Positions 1-7,725 of a stretch of DNA of 64,000 nt are shown here, piece by piece. The notes beneath the pieces were generated by a model. That model did no database searches. It was not told the origin of the DNA and worked only from the letters and a program-made list of their open reading frames with translations. The first letter of the stretch is position 1. Each line of letters begins with the position of its first letter. The translations under genes were made by a program, and so were the position numbers. Origin of the DNA: Oscillospiraceae bacterium (GTDB lineage: Bacteria > Bacillota > Clostridia > Oscillospirales > Oscillospiraceae); NCBI GenBank assembly GCA_902778115.1, contig CACYWG010000001.1:248001-312000 (forward strand). The letters are read 5' to 3'.

Positions 1-1007
1 ACGAGCTTGGAGCAGACATCTTCGTTGTTGATGAAGGTGTTCATGATGTCAGCGACCATGGAAGCATTGTCGGTGCCGGCAGGTGCAAGCAGCCAGGTGC
101 CGCCCCAGAAGTGAGCAGCGGGGCCTTCGCAGATGGCCCAGTCGCCGGAGCAGCCCTTCTCAGGATCCTGCGCATTGCCCATGCAGAAGTTGAAGTACCA
201 GGCAGGTCCGAAGAAGCACATGGTCTTGCCGTCTTTGAACATCTGGTCGTTCTTTTCCTGATCCCAGATGCCGGCGGTCAGAGTGTAGTCGTTCTTGATG
301 AAGTCCTCGGTCTGAGCGATCCAGGCTTCGATCTGGGGGTCGAACTGCAGCTTATTGTCGGCATCGACCCAGGCGCTGGTGCAGTTGTTGGAGAAGGGAC
401 GGTAGGTCTCGGCGAAGGAGGCGGTCATGTAGTAGCCCTTGGCCTTGGCATCGGCGGCGACAGCGTTGAACTTGTCCCAGCTGTCGAGCTTGGCCTGGAC
501 CTCATCGGGCTCGGAGACGCCAAGAACATCCTTCGCGATGGAGCGGCGGTAGATCAGCGCGGAGGGGCAGCACTGGAAAGAAACACCCTTCACAACGCCG
601 TTGGGATCGGTCGCAGCCTGCACGGTGTAGGCATAGGTGTTGGAGAAGTCGGTCACGCCGAGCTTGGTGATGTCCTGGGTGGCATCGGAGTTGACGTACT
701 TGAGGATGTAGTCAGCCTCGGCCAGGAACAGGTCGACCTTGTCGTCGGCGGCGGCATTGGCCTGGTTCAGCAGAGCTTCATCCAGCTTCTGCTGGTAAGC
801 GCCGTTGTCGCTCGGGGTGATGACCCAGTTGACGGTCACGCCTTCGGGGACGGTGTAGTACTTCTCGAAGAAGCCCTTGAATTCCTCGTTCCAGGCGTAG
901 ATGTTGAAGACTTTGCCTTCGGTCTTGCTGTCAGCCTTCGGCGCGCCGCAGGCGCAGAGCGCGAAAACCATCACAAGAGCCAGAAGCAGTGCGAGCAGCT
1001 TTTTCAT
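1..1007 (-). CDS. ABC transporter sugar-binding lipoprotein, 3' end cut by window
   Basis: Extracellular solute-binding protein of a carbohydrate ABC importer; 335 residues are visible and the C-terminus lies beyond position 1. It starts MKKLLALLLALVMVFALCACG, a signal peptide ending in a Cys suited to lipidation. The mature part carries family-1 solute-binding features (NIYAWNEEF near the start, later QMFKDGKTMCFFGPAW and AICEGPAAHFWGGTW). An AGGAGG site lies 8 bases before the ATG. It sits 56 bp downstream of the LacI-type regulator on the same strand and next to cellobiose phosphorylase and GH5 genes, so a beta-glucan oligosaccharide ligand is likely but inferred. Permease genes are presumably outside the window. 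Confidence 0.9.
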   Translation of the reverse strand, partial: MKKLLALLLALVMVFALCACGAPKADSKTEGKVFNIYAWNEEFKGFFEKYYTVPEGVTVNWVITPSDNGAYQQKLDEALLNQANAAADDKVDLFLAEADYILKYVNSDATQDITKLGVTDFSNTYAYTVQAATDPNGVVKGVSFQCCPSALIYRRSIAKDVLGVSEPDEVQAKLDSWDKFNAVAADAKAKGYYMTASFAETYRPFSNNCTSAWVDADNKLQFDPQIEAWIAQTEDFIKNDYTLTAGIWDQEKNDQMFKDGKTMCFFGPAWYFNFCMGNAQDPEKGCSGDWAICEGPAAHFWGGTWLLAPAGTDNASMVADIMNTFINNEDVCSKL

Positions 1008-1063
1008 TTTTCTTCCTCCTAAAAGATTTTGTGATTTTATATTTTTGCGGGTCGCCCCGCATA

Positions 1064-2080
1064 TCACCTTTGGCTAAGATCGGCCACGCTGCTGCCTTCC
1101 AGCAGGCGGCCGGAGACCACATAGCGGTCGATCAGCGCGGTCTTGGGGTGCTCGATCAGCTCGATCAGGCGGGCGGCGGCCTCGCGGCCCAGCTCCTCGG
1201 TGTTCTGCCGCCAGGTGGTCAGCGCCGGGCTCACCACGCCGGAAAGGCGGATGCCGTCATAGCCGACGGCCGAGATATCCTCGGGGATCTTCAGTCCGGC
1301 CTCCGTGATCGCGTTATAGCCGCCGATGTAGGAAAAGTCGTCCGGAAAGAAGATGCAGCTCGGCCGCTCGGGCAGAGCCAGAAGGCGCTTCGTGGCCTCA
1401 TAGCAGCCCGCCGCGTCATGGAAGGCGCCCTCGATCACATAGTCCTCGCGCACCGGGACGCCCATCTGCTCACAGGCACGGTAAAAGCCGGTCAAACGGC
1501 CCTCCGTCACCGTGGTGCGCTCCCCGTGGATAAAGGCAAGGCGCCGGTGACCGCGCTCGACCGCATAGCGCACCAGCTGCTCCATGCCGGAGACATTGTC
1601 GCTCATGACGGCCATGCGGCCGTTGAACATATGGTCGATCGTCACGACAGGCAGGCCGGAGTGGATCAGCTCCAAAACCATGGGATCGTTAAAATCGACG
1701 GATGCAATGACGACGCCATCAACCCCCCGATACAGACAATGCTGCAGGTAAGTCGTCTGCCTGCGGCCGACGTTGCGGTTGATGAATGTAATGTCGTAGC
1801 CGCAGCGCTCGCTCTCGACGCGGATGCTGTCAAGAACGGAGGAAAAGTACTCATGCGCAAGGCCACCGTGCATCGGATCGACAAACAGCACGCCGATGTT
1901 ATAGCTGCGGCTGGTCTTCAGCGCACGGGCCGAGGCATTGGTCATATAGCCCATCTCGTCCGCCACGCGGCGGATCTTTTCGCGCGTTTCGCGGCCGATA
2001 TCCTGCTGGCCGTTGAGCGCCTTGCTGACCGTAGCCACGGAGACACCGCAGGCCTTTGCAATGTCCTTCATGGATACCAC
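1064..2080 (-). CDS. LacI-family transcriptional regulator
   Basis: Sugar-responsive DNA-binding repressor or activator. The N-terminus has the LacI helix-turn-helix (MKDIAKACGVSVATVSKALN) followed by a periplasmic-binding-protein-like effector domain (GVLFVDPMHGG, VVGYDGIRLSG-type segments) to about residue 338. I chose the GTG at 2080 because GGAGG lies 8 bases upstream (2089-2093) and it gives the usual VSMKDIA start; an in-frame ATG at 2113 has no ribosome binding site. It is divergent from the GH94 gene and co-directional with the sugar-binding protein, so it probably controls both sides. The effector is likely cellobiose or a related glucan oligosaccharide (inference). Confidence 0.92.
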   Translation of the reverse strand: MVSMKDIAKACGVSVATVSKALNGQQDIGRETREKIRRVADEMGYMTNASARALKTSRSYNIGVLFVDPMHGGLAHEYFSSVLDSIRVESERCGYDITFINRNVGRRQTTYLQHCLYRGVDGVVIASVDFNDPMVLELIHSGLPVVTIDHMFNGRMAVMSDNVSGMEQLVRYAVERGHRRLAFIHGERTTVTEGRLTGFYRACEQMGVPVREDYVIEGAFHDAAGCYEATKRLLALPERPSCIFFPDDFSYIGGYNAITEAGLKIPEDISAVGYDGIRLSGVVSPALTTWRQNTEELGREAAARLIELIEHPKTALIDRYVVSGRLLEGSSVADLSQR

Positions 2081-2117
2081 GGTGATCGCCTCCGCACTTA
2101 ATCGTTTTCGCATTTTA

Positions 2118-2146
2118 AAAATAGCTTATTTTTCAGAAAAATGCAA
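2118..2146 (-). promoter_or_regulatory. Putative promoter of the LacI-type regulator
   Basis: On the minus strand TTGCAT (2146-2141) and TATTTT (2123-2118) are separated by 17 bases. The expected start of transcription lies near 2110, about 30 bases before the GTG start, consistent with the GTG rather than the ATG at 2113. Seen in sequence only. Confidence 0.45.
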
Positions 2147-2229
2147 GTATTGTTTTCATAAAATTACAGTCATTTTTTATTTTTGTTGGTCTTGTACACT
2201 TCCGGAGCGAAAAACTGTCCAAGATGCTA

Positions 2230-2244
2230 TCGAAACTTTTTCGA
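2230..2244. promoter_or_regulatory. Candidate LacI-family operator (inverted repeat)
   Basis: A perfect inverted repeat, TCGAAA-CTT-TTTCGA, lies in the divergent intergenic region between the regulator and the GH94 gene. Its size and symmetry suit a LacI-type dimer, although classic operators have a central CG and no 3-base spacer. The rest of the 309-bp gap is A+T-rich and holds the two promoters listed here. Confidence 0.4.
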
Positions 2245-2300
2245 ACTTGCTCCTGATTAAAATATTTTTTCATTTTATACGGATTTTTTGCAAAAAACCC

Positions 2301-2329
2301 TTGCAATTTCAGGAAATATCCGCTAACCT
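2301..2329 (+). promoter_or_regulatory. Putative promoter of the GH94 gene
   Basis: TTGCAA (2301-2306) and TAACCT (2324-2329) are spaced by 17 bases. The start codon follows at 2390 behind AAGGGAG. The match is moderate, and the inverted repeat at 2230-2244 lies upstream of it. Confidence 0.4.
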
Positions 2330-2389
2330 AACAAATGAATCACAACTTAAACGATTACTGCATGTGACAACTGTAAGGGAGAAGCTACG

Positions 2390-4825
2390 ATGAAATACGG
2401 CTTTTTTGACGATCAGAGAAAGGAATATGTGATCAGCACGCCCCAAACGCCGCTGCCCTGGATCAACTATCTGGGCAGCGAGGACTTCTTCGCTCTCTGC
2501 TCCAATACCGCCGGCGGCTATGCGTTCTACCGCGACGCCAGGCTCCGCCGCCTGACCCGCTACCGTTATAATAATGCGCCGCTGGATCAGGAGGGCTTTC
2601 ATCTCTATGTCCGGGACGGCGGAACGGTATGGAATCCGGGCTGGCAGCCGGTGCAGACCGGGCTTGACGCCTACCGCTGCCGTCACGGGCTCGGTTACAC
2701 GGTGATTGAGGGCGAAAAAGACGGCCTTGCCGTGACGCAGGAGCTCTTCGTCCCCCAGGGGGACAACTGTCTGCTGATGCGCGTGAAGGTCAGCAATACC
2801 TGTGATCAACCGAAAACGCCGGTGATCTTCCCCTATGTGGAGTTTTGCCTCTGGGACGCGATGGACGACGGCTCCAACTTCCAGCGCAATTACTCCATCG
2901 GCGAGGTGGAGATCGTCGGCGCGGCGATCTATCACAAAACCGAGTACCGTGAGCGCCGCGATCACTACGCCGTTTTCTGGGCCAACCGTCAGCCCGACGG
3001 CTTTGACACCTCCCGAGAGGCCTTCCTCGGGCTGTACGGCAGCCCGGCGCGGCCGGAGGCCGTATGCGGCGGCTGCTGCACCGGCAGCGTGGCACACGGC
3101 TGGCAGCCCATCGCCGCCCAGCAGTTCAATCTTGAGCTGCAGCCCGGCGAAAGCCGCAGCCTGATCTTAGGCCTGGGCTATCTGGAGAACGCACCGGAGG
3201 AGAAATGGGAAAAGCCCGGCGTCATCAACAAGGCGAAGGCCGAGGCCATGATGGCCCGCTATGCCGACGATGAAGCGTTCGATCAGGCGCTGGATGTGCT
3301 GAAGGCTCACTGGGAAGCGCTGCTCGGCGCATATCAAATCACCAGCGGAGATGAGAAGTTGGACCGCATGGTCAACATCTGGAACCAGTACCAGTGCATG
3401 GTCACCTTCAACATGAGCCGCTCGGCCAGCTATTATGAAAGCGGCATGGGCCGCGGGATGGGCTTCCGCGATTCCTGTCAGGACCTGCTGGGCTTCGTAC
3501 ATATGATCCCCGAACGCGCCCGTGAGCGGATCCTGGACATTGCGGCGACACAGTTTCCCGACGGCAGCGCCTATCACCAGTACCAGCCCCTGACCAAAAA
3601 GGGCAACCTGGCCGTGGGCAGCGGCTTCAACGACGACCCGCTCTGGCTCATCGCCGGCACGGACGCCTATCTGCGGGAGACTGGTGACTGGAGTATCCTC
3701 GACGAGCCGGTGGACTTTGACAACGATTCGGCGCTGGCACAGCCGCTGCTGGAGCATCTGCGCCGCAGCTTCAACTATACCCGGACGCATCTGGGCCCTC
3801 ACGGCCTGCCGCTGATCGGCCGTGCCGACTGGAACGACTGTCTGAACCTCAACTGCTTTTCCGAGCATCCGGGCGAGAGCTTCCAAATCACCGGTCCCAG
3901 CGAAGGTCCGGTGGCCGAAAGCGTGTTTATTGCCGGCATGTTCGTCAAATACGGGCGCGCGTGGGCAGAGATCTGCCGCCACGTCGGCCTGGAGGCCGAA
4001 GCGGCTGAGGCCATGGAAGCGGTGAACGCCATGGAGCGGGCCGCACTGAGCGCAGGCTGGGACGGCGAATGGTTCCGCCGCGCCTATGACGCTTTTGGAA
4101 ACGTGGTGGGCGGCAAAGACTGTGAGGAAGGGCAAATTTACATTGAGCCGCAGGGTATGTGCGTGATGGCCGGCATCGGCAAAGAGACCGGCGAAGCAGC
4201 GCTTGCGCTGCAGAGCGTGGAAAAGCGGCTCGATACGAAATACGGCATTGTTCTGCTGCAGCCTGCCTATACCCGCTATCATCTGGAGCTGGGCGAAATC
4301 AGCAGCTATCCGCCCGGATACAAGGAAAACGCCGGCATCTTCTGCCACAACAACCCCTGGATCGTCTGCGCGGAAGCGGAACTCGGCCACGGCGAACGCG
4401 CCTTTGAGGTTTACCGCCGCACCGCGCCAGCCTATATCGAGGACATCAGCGAAATCCACCGCACCGAACCCTATGTTTACAGCCAGATGGTCGCCGGAAA
4501 GGACGCGCCCAGCTTCGGCGAGGCGAAAAACAGCTGGCTCACCGGCACCGCCGCCTGGACTTTTGTGAGCATCTCCCAGGCCATTTTGGGCGTACAGCCC
4601 ACGCTGGACGGTCTGAGGATCGATCCCTGCATCCCCTCTTCCCTGCGCCGCTTTACGATCACCCGCCGATACCGCGGGGCGGTCTATGAGATCACGGTGG
4701 AAAACCCAGAGGGCGTGGAAAAGGGCGTTTGCTCTGTCATTCTCGAAGGCCGTCGCGTGGAAGGAAACGTCGTTCCCGTACAGCCTGCCGGGAAACGCGT
4801 GTCTGTGCTCGTCCGCATGGGCTGA
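2390..4825 (+). CDS. Cellobiose phosphorylase, GH94
   Basis: Cytoplasmic phosphorolysis of cellobiose to glucose 1-phosphate and glucose. The 811-residue length and the N-terminus ([44 protein letters not shown]) match GH94 cellobiose phosphorylases rather than chitobiose or cellodextrin enzymes. The general acid is expected at Asp483 in [10 protein letters not shown]. The C-terminal part has the phosphate-site type segment around [18 protein letters not shown]. It starts behind AAGGGAG, 8 bases before the ATG, and is followed 46 bp later by a GH5 lipoprotein on the same strand. Together they suggest outside cleavage of beta-1,4-glucan and phosphorolysis inside the cell. Confidence 0.95.
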   Translation: MKYGFFDDQRKEYVISTPQTPLPWINYLGSEDFFALCSNTAGGYAFYRDARLRRLTRYRYNNAPLDQEGFHLYVRDGGTVWNPGWQPVQTGLDAYRCRHGLGYTVIEGEKDGLAVTQELFVPQGDNCLLMRVKVSNTCDQPKTPVIFPYVEFCLWDAMDDGSNFQRNYSIGEVEIVGAAIYHKTEYRERRDHYAVFWANRQPDGFDTSREAFLGLYGSPARPEAVCGGCCTGSVAHGWQPIAAQQFNLELQPGESRSLILGLGYLENAPEEKWEKPGVINKAKAEAMMARYADDEAFDQALDVLKAHWEALLGAYQITSGDEKLDRMVNIWNQYQCMVTFNMSRSASYYESGMGRGMGFRDSCQDLLGFVHMIPERARERILDIAATQFPDGSAYHQYQPLTKKGNLAVGSGFNDDPLWLIAGTDAYLRETGDWSILDEPVDFDNDSALAQPLLEHLRRSFNYTRTHLGPHGLPLIGRADWNDCLNLNCFSEHPGESFQITGPSEGPVAESVFIAGMFVKYGRAWAEICRHVGLEAEAAEAMEAVNAMERAALSAGWDGEWFRRAYDAFGNVVGGKDCEEGQIYIEPQGMCVMAGIGKETGEAALALQSVEKRLDTKYGIVLLQPAYTRYHLELGEISSYPPGYKENAGIFCHNNPWIVCAEAELGHGERAFEVYRRTAPAYIEDISEIHRTEPYVYSQMVAGKDAPSFGEAKNSWLTGTAAWTFVSISQAILGVQPTLDGLRIDPCIPSSLRRFTITRRYRGAVYEITVENPEGVEKGVCSVILEGRRVEGNVVPVQPAGKRVSVLVRMG

Positions 4826-4871
4826 GCGTTCGGTTCTTCCACTCACGTTCCCGACAAAGGGAGTCATACCA

Positions 4872-5894
4872 ATGAAAAGGATCCTTTCTATCTTGCTTGG
4901 CATCGCCTTGCTGCTGAGCATCCTGACCGGCTGCGGAAGCACAAAACCGGCGGCCGTCATTGACGACGGCAGAGCCAGACCGTCCAGCTGCGGCCGGCTT
5001 CAGGTCATCAACGGAAAGCTCTGCTCCGAGAGCGGCGAGCCCGTCATGCTTCGAGGCGTCAGCTCCAACGGTCTGATCACGGCCGAGGATTATATCAACG
5101 AGCCGCTTTTCCGCGAGCTGTCAGCGGGTAGAGGCGTCAATCTGTTCCGTTTTGCCATGTATACGTATGGAGTCGGGATCGTCGGATACTGCACCGGCGG
5201 CGACAAAGAGCGCCACAAGCAGGATATGATAAAGGGGGTCGACCTGGCCAGAGATCAGGATATGTATGCTCTGATCGACTGGCACATCCTCAGCGACGGC
5301 GACCCCAATCAGTATCTGGATGAGGCCAAGGCCTTCTTTGCGGACATGGCCGGACAGTTCTGCGATTATGACAATGTCCTTTATGAAATCTGCAACGAGC
5401 CCAACGGCGTGGACTGGCAGACGGTCAAAGCCTATGCCGAGCAAATCATCCCCGTGATCCGGGAAAAAGATCCTGCATCCGTCATTATCGTCGGCAATCC
5501 CGACTGGTCGAAGGATCTTTGCAGCGTCGCCGCCGACCCTCTCGACTTTGACAACATTCTGTATACGCTGCATTTTTATGCCGCAAGCCATGGCCAGGAG
5601 CTGCGCGATATGACGCAGCGGCTCAGCCGGGACGGGCTGCCCATCTTTGTCACGGAATTCGGCGTCACGATGTCCAGCGGCGGCTTTCCGCGGGATCTGG
5701 AGAGTGCCGACCTGTGGATCGAGCTGCTGGAGCAGGAGAACATCTCTTACTGCATGTGGTCCTTCTCCTCTGCGCCCGAGCCCTGCTCCGCGCTTCGCAC
5801 CGGACTGCTGAAATACAGCGGCTTTGAAAAAGACGACTACAATGCGACCGGCCAGTGGCTGCTGGAAACGCTGGCCAAACACAGCACCCGATAA
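4872..5894 (+). CDS. GH5-family glycoside hydrolase lipoprotein (endoglucanase-like)
   Basis: A 340-residue lipoprotein with a retaining GH5 (alpha/beta)8 domain. The signal peptide MKRILSILLG... ends in a lipobox LTGC with Cys21, so the enzyme should be tethered outside the membrane. The acid/base Glu is E176 in CNEPNG and the nucleophile is E262 in VTEFGV; other GH5 landmarks are RGVSSNG, LFRFAMY and DWHILSDGDP. I chose the ATG at 4872, with AAAGGGAG upstream and a proper signal peptide; a longer reading frame from 4686 overlaps the GH94 gene and makes no sense. The likely substrate is cellulose or mixed beta-glucan, judged from the GH94 neighbour. Xyloglucan or mannan cannot be excluded. 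Confidence 0.9.
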   Translation: MKRILSILLGIALLLSILTGCGSTKPAAVIDDGRARPSSCGRLQVINGKLCSESGEPVMLRGVSSNGLITAEDYINEPLFRELSAGRGVNLFRFAMYTYGVGIVGYCTGGDKERHKQDMIKGVDLARDQDMYALIDWHILSDGDPNQYLDEAKAFFADMAGQFCDYDNVLYEICNEPNGVDWQTVKAYAEQIIPVIREKDPASVIIVGNPDWSKDLCSVAADPLDFDNILYTLHFYAASHGQELRDMTQRLSRDGLPIFVTEFGVTMSSGGFPRDLESADLWIELLEQENISYCMWSFSSAPEPCSALRTGLLKYSGFEKDDYNATGQWLLETLAKHSTR

Positions 5895-5936
5895 ACGCAG
5901 CTTCTCTGCCGCGGCTCCACAGGATCAGCATCAAAT

Positions 5937-5968
5937 AAAAAACGACGTGTCGAAACACGTCGTTTTTT
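5937..5968. terminator. Intrinsic terminator, bidirectional
   Basis: A palindrome AAAAAACGACGTGT / ACACGTCGTTTTTT with a CGAA loop. It follows the GH5 gene on the plus strand and also directly follows the tRNA-like element on the minus strand, so it can serve both. Confidence 0.85.
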
Positions 5969-5969
5969 G

Positions 5970-5991
5970 TTGGTGGAGAGTGGCGGACTCG
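5970..5991. repeat. 22-bp direct repeat of a tRNA 3' end (copy of 6119-6140)
   Basis: These 22 bases are identical to positions 6119-6140, which form the T-arm end, acceptor 3' strand and CCA of tRNA-Val. The copies are 149 bp apart in the same orientation. Such duplication can arise from an integrative element targeting a tRNA or from a tRNA-derived repeat. Confidence 0.8.
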
Positions 5992-6051
5992 CCCGCCTGC
6001 GGGCGGGCCGGGTCGCGGCTCTGGCGTGCCACCGGCACGCCATTCACTCCC
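5971..6051 (-). ncRNA. Putative tRNA-like structured element ending in CCA
   Basis: Read on the minus strand, these 81 nt can fold into a closed junction. GGGAGTG (6051-6045) pairs with CACTCTC (5982-5976). Inside are two perfect G+C-rich hairpins: 6041-6023 (8 bp, 3-nt loop) and 6008-5991 (7 bp, 4-nt loop). The 3' end is CACCA, the same as the nearby tRNA, and a terminator hairpin follows at once. There is no canonical anticodon arm or T-loop, so it is not a normal tRNA. It may be a tRNA-derived repeat, a small RNA or a relic. The fold was worked out by eye. Confidence 0.35.
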
Positions 6052-6081
6052 GCTCCCTTCGAGCCCGCACAAGAGTCATTA

Positions 6082-6122
6082 CCAAACAGAAACGCCGCCC
6101 GATGGGCGGCGTTTCTGTTTGG
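6082..6122 (-). terminator. Terminator of tRNA-Val
   Basis: A 19-bp perfect stem (CCAAACAGAAACGCCGCCC with its complement) and a 3-base loop. It begins inside the tRNA 3' end, since the CCA is part of the stem. It lies downstream of the tRNA on the minus strand. A T-rich tract forms the end of the stem. Confidence 0.7.
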
Positions 6123-6196
6123 TGGAGAGTGGCGGACTCGAACCGTCGACCTTCCGCGTGTGAGGCGGACGCTCTAACCAGCTGAGCTAACCCTCC
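6120..6196 (-). tRNA. tRNA-Val (anticodon CAC)
   Basis: A 77-nt cloverleaf with encoded CCA. The acceptor GGAGGGT pairs with ACTCTCC; the D-arm is GCTC...GAGC; the anticodon stem TCCGC/GCGGA holds loop CTCACAC with CAC at the anticodon; the T-loop is TTCGAGT. One A-C mismatch sits in the T-stem. It reads GTG codons, which are frequent in this G+C-rich genome. Confidence 0.95.
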
Positions 6197-6328
6197 GAAG
6201 AGCTTTTATATATTAGCACATCCCTCTCCGCTTTGCAAGCACTATTTTCCCTTTTCCCGGAATTCGCCGCGTTGACTTTCCATTCCGGCTGCTTTATACT
6301 GTCAAAAGAGAGCGGAAGGAGGGTAAAC

Positions 6329-6973
6329 ATGGCCCAGCGAACGGTTCATTATGTATTTGGCCTGCAGCTGGCTGCTGCCTGCGGCATTGATGACATCCCC
6401 CGCTTTCTGCTCGGCAGCCTTCTTCCGGACGCGATCGGCAGCAAGGACGAACGAGACGTCACGCACTATGCCTTCCGCGGTGCCGACGGCACACGCTATT
6501 ACGAATTTGATCGCTTCCGTCGGGACTTTGCCGATCAGATGTTTGATCCCCTCTATCTCGGCTATTACATGCATCTCGTCGAAGACAGCTTTTACCGCGC
6601 CTTTTGCCACAGGGACTATCAGTTTTATTTTATCAAAGATGAAGCGGTGCGCGCCCTGCACCGGGATTATCACTTGCTCAATCCCTGGCTCGTGCGGCGG
6701 TATTCGCTCACGAACATGCTGTCATGCCCGGCAGAGCTTTCCGGCGAGCCTATTTCCCGCATCGCCGGATTTGATTTGAACGGACTGCAGGCCGACCTTG
6801 CGCAGGATTTTATCGAGCAGCCGGAGGGCGCGTTTACCTTTCTTAGTCCCGCCATGACGGAGGAATTCATCGAACGCTATCTGCCCCAGGCTGAGACGGA
6901 GCTGCGCGCCGTTCTCGAGGGGCAGGAATTCCTCCGCGCCGCGGATTTTGCCTGGAGAAAAACAGACGAATAA
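6329..6973 (+). CDS. Zinc-dependent phospholipase C-like protein, uncharacterised
   Basis: A 214-residue protein with scattered His/Asp residues in the order seen in the bacterial zinc-dependent phospholipase C / S1-P1-like fold: HYVFG near the N-terminus, SLLPDA, DVTHYAF, YYMHLVEDSFYR and LAQDFIE. The start at 6329 has GGAAGGAGGG just upstream, and the MAQRTVHY start puts the first His where the family has it; a longer frame from 6233 lacks such a site. There is no signal peptide, so a cytoplasmic metal-dependent hydrolase is likely. The substrate is unknown. The gene stands alone between the tRNA and spoIIR. Confidence 0.6.
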   Translation: MAQRTVHYVFGLQLAAACGIDDIPRFLLGSLLPDAIGSKDERDVTHYAFRGADGTRYYEFDRFRRDFADQMFDPLYLGYYMHLVEDSFYRAFCHRDYQFYFIKDEAVRALHRDYHLLNPWLVRRYSLTNMLSCPAELSGEPISRIAGFDLNGLQADLAQDFIEQPEGAFTFLSPAMTEEFIERYLPQAETELRAVLEGQEFLRAADFAWRKTDE

Positions 6974-6977
6974 CAAA

Positions 6978-7002
6978 ACCGGGACGCTTTTTCCGTCCCG
7001 GT
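6978..7002. terminator. Hairpin between convergent genes
   Basis: ACCGGGACG / CGTCCCGGT around a CTTTTTC loop, lying between the stop codons of the two convergent genes at 6973 and 7007. The T tract is in the loop, so a termination role is likely but not textbook. Confidence 0.55.
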
Positions 7003-7006
7003 CATG

Positions 7007-7615
7007 TTATTCAAACAAGCGCTGCAGTTCGCCCCAAAGCTCGACAATGCGAAAACGAAGTTCATAGCCGTCTTCCTCGCTGATCAGCGCAAAATCGTCC
7101 GGCTTCATCACGCTCTGCACGCGCCCGGCGTCGGCGGCTGACAGACACAGAGGCGGGAAAACCACGCACCACCAGTTATGCCCTTCGCCCTCGCCCAGCA
7201 CCACGCGCAGCGACTCATAGGTTCCCGCAGGCAGCACGAAGCCCTCATAGCGCCGCAGCGGATAGCTTTCCGGCCCGAGGCTCACGGACACCTTGCGCCC
7301 TTCGGCGGCATCAGCCGCCGTCTCCGCGATCTCCTGCAGCCGGCCGGCCAGGATCTCCCGCGCCGCGTCCCGATCGGTCACGCCCTCGAGCGCCGGCGCA
7401 AGATCGGCCAGCACCGCGTCGCGCACGCGCAGCTTGAGCGCCTGCTCATAGTCTGAATCGTCCACCGCCAACACGTGCAGCCGCACGACCTGAGAAGCCA
7501 GCTCCCCCTGTTTTTTCTGCGCCCAGAGCCCGACGCACAGCGTCAGGCACAGCGCCATCAGCAGCGCGACCTCCCAGGCCTTTAGATTCTTTCCGTTTTC
7601 CTTCAACATCTGCAT
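7007..7615 (-). CDS. spoIIR: Stage II sporulation protein R
   Basis: Forespore-made secreted signal that triggers SpoIIGA processing of pro-sigma-E in the mother cell. The protein has a hydrophobic N-terminal segment (VALLMALCLTLCVGLW), then VVRLHVLAVDDSD, LKLRVRDAVL and GHNWWCVVFPPLC, all strong SpoIIR landmarks. The start is uncertain: I give ATG 7615; ATG 7609 has better spacing from GGCGG, and an upstream ATG at 7645 lacks a ribosome binding site. It is divergent from the acyltransferase gene. This gene is the best evidence that the organism forms spores. Confidence 0.92.
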   Translation of the reverse strand: MQMLKENGKNLKAWEVALLMALCLTLCVGLWAQKKQGELASQVVRLHVLAVDDSDYEQALKLRVRDAVLADLAPALEGVTDRDAAREILAGRLQEIAETAADAAEGRKVSVSLGPESYPLRRYEGFVLPAGTYESLRVVLGEGEGHNWWCVVFPPLCLSAADAGRVQSVMKPDDFALISEEDGYELRFRIVELWGELQRLFE

Positions 7616-7725
7616 ATACCGCCGTTCTATGTAAGATTTATTCATAGTATCGGCGCTTTTTTTCGCCTTTATACATTGTGCGGAGGTTTTTCCTGTGGTA
7701 TGCTGTGGAAAAGGGAGGGATGCTC

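Noticed and set aside
3167..4960. A 597-codon minus-strand frame across the cellobiose phosphorylase gene
   Set aside because: Shadow of the GH94 gene; it lacks a family match and a ribosome binding site, while the plus-strand product matches GH94 over its full length.
5824..6185. Short frames across the tRNA region, with GEWRTRTVDLPR-like translations
   Set aside because: They are translations of the tRNA and its duplicated 3' end, a frequent source of false proteins.
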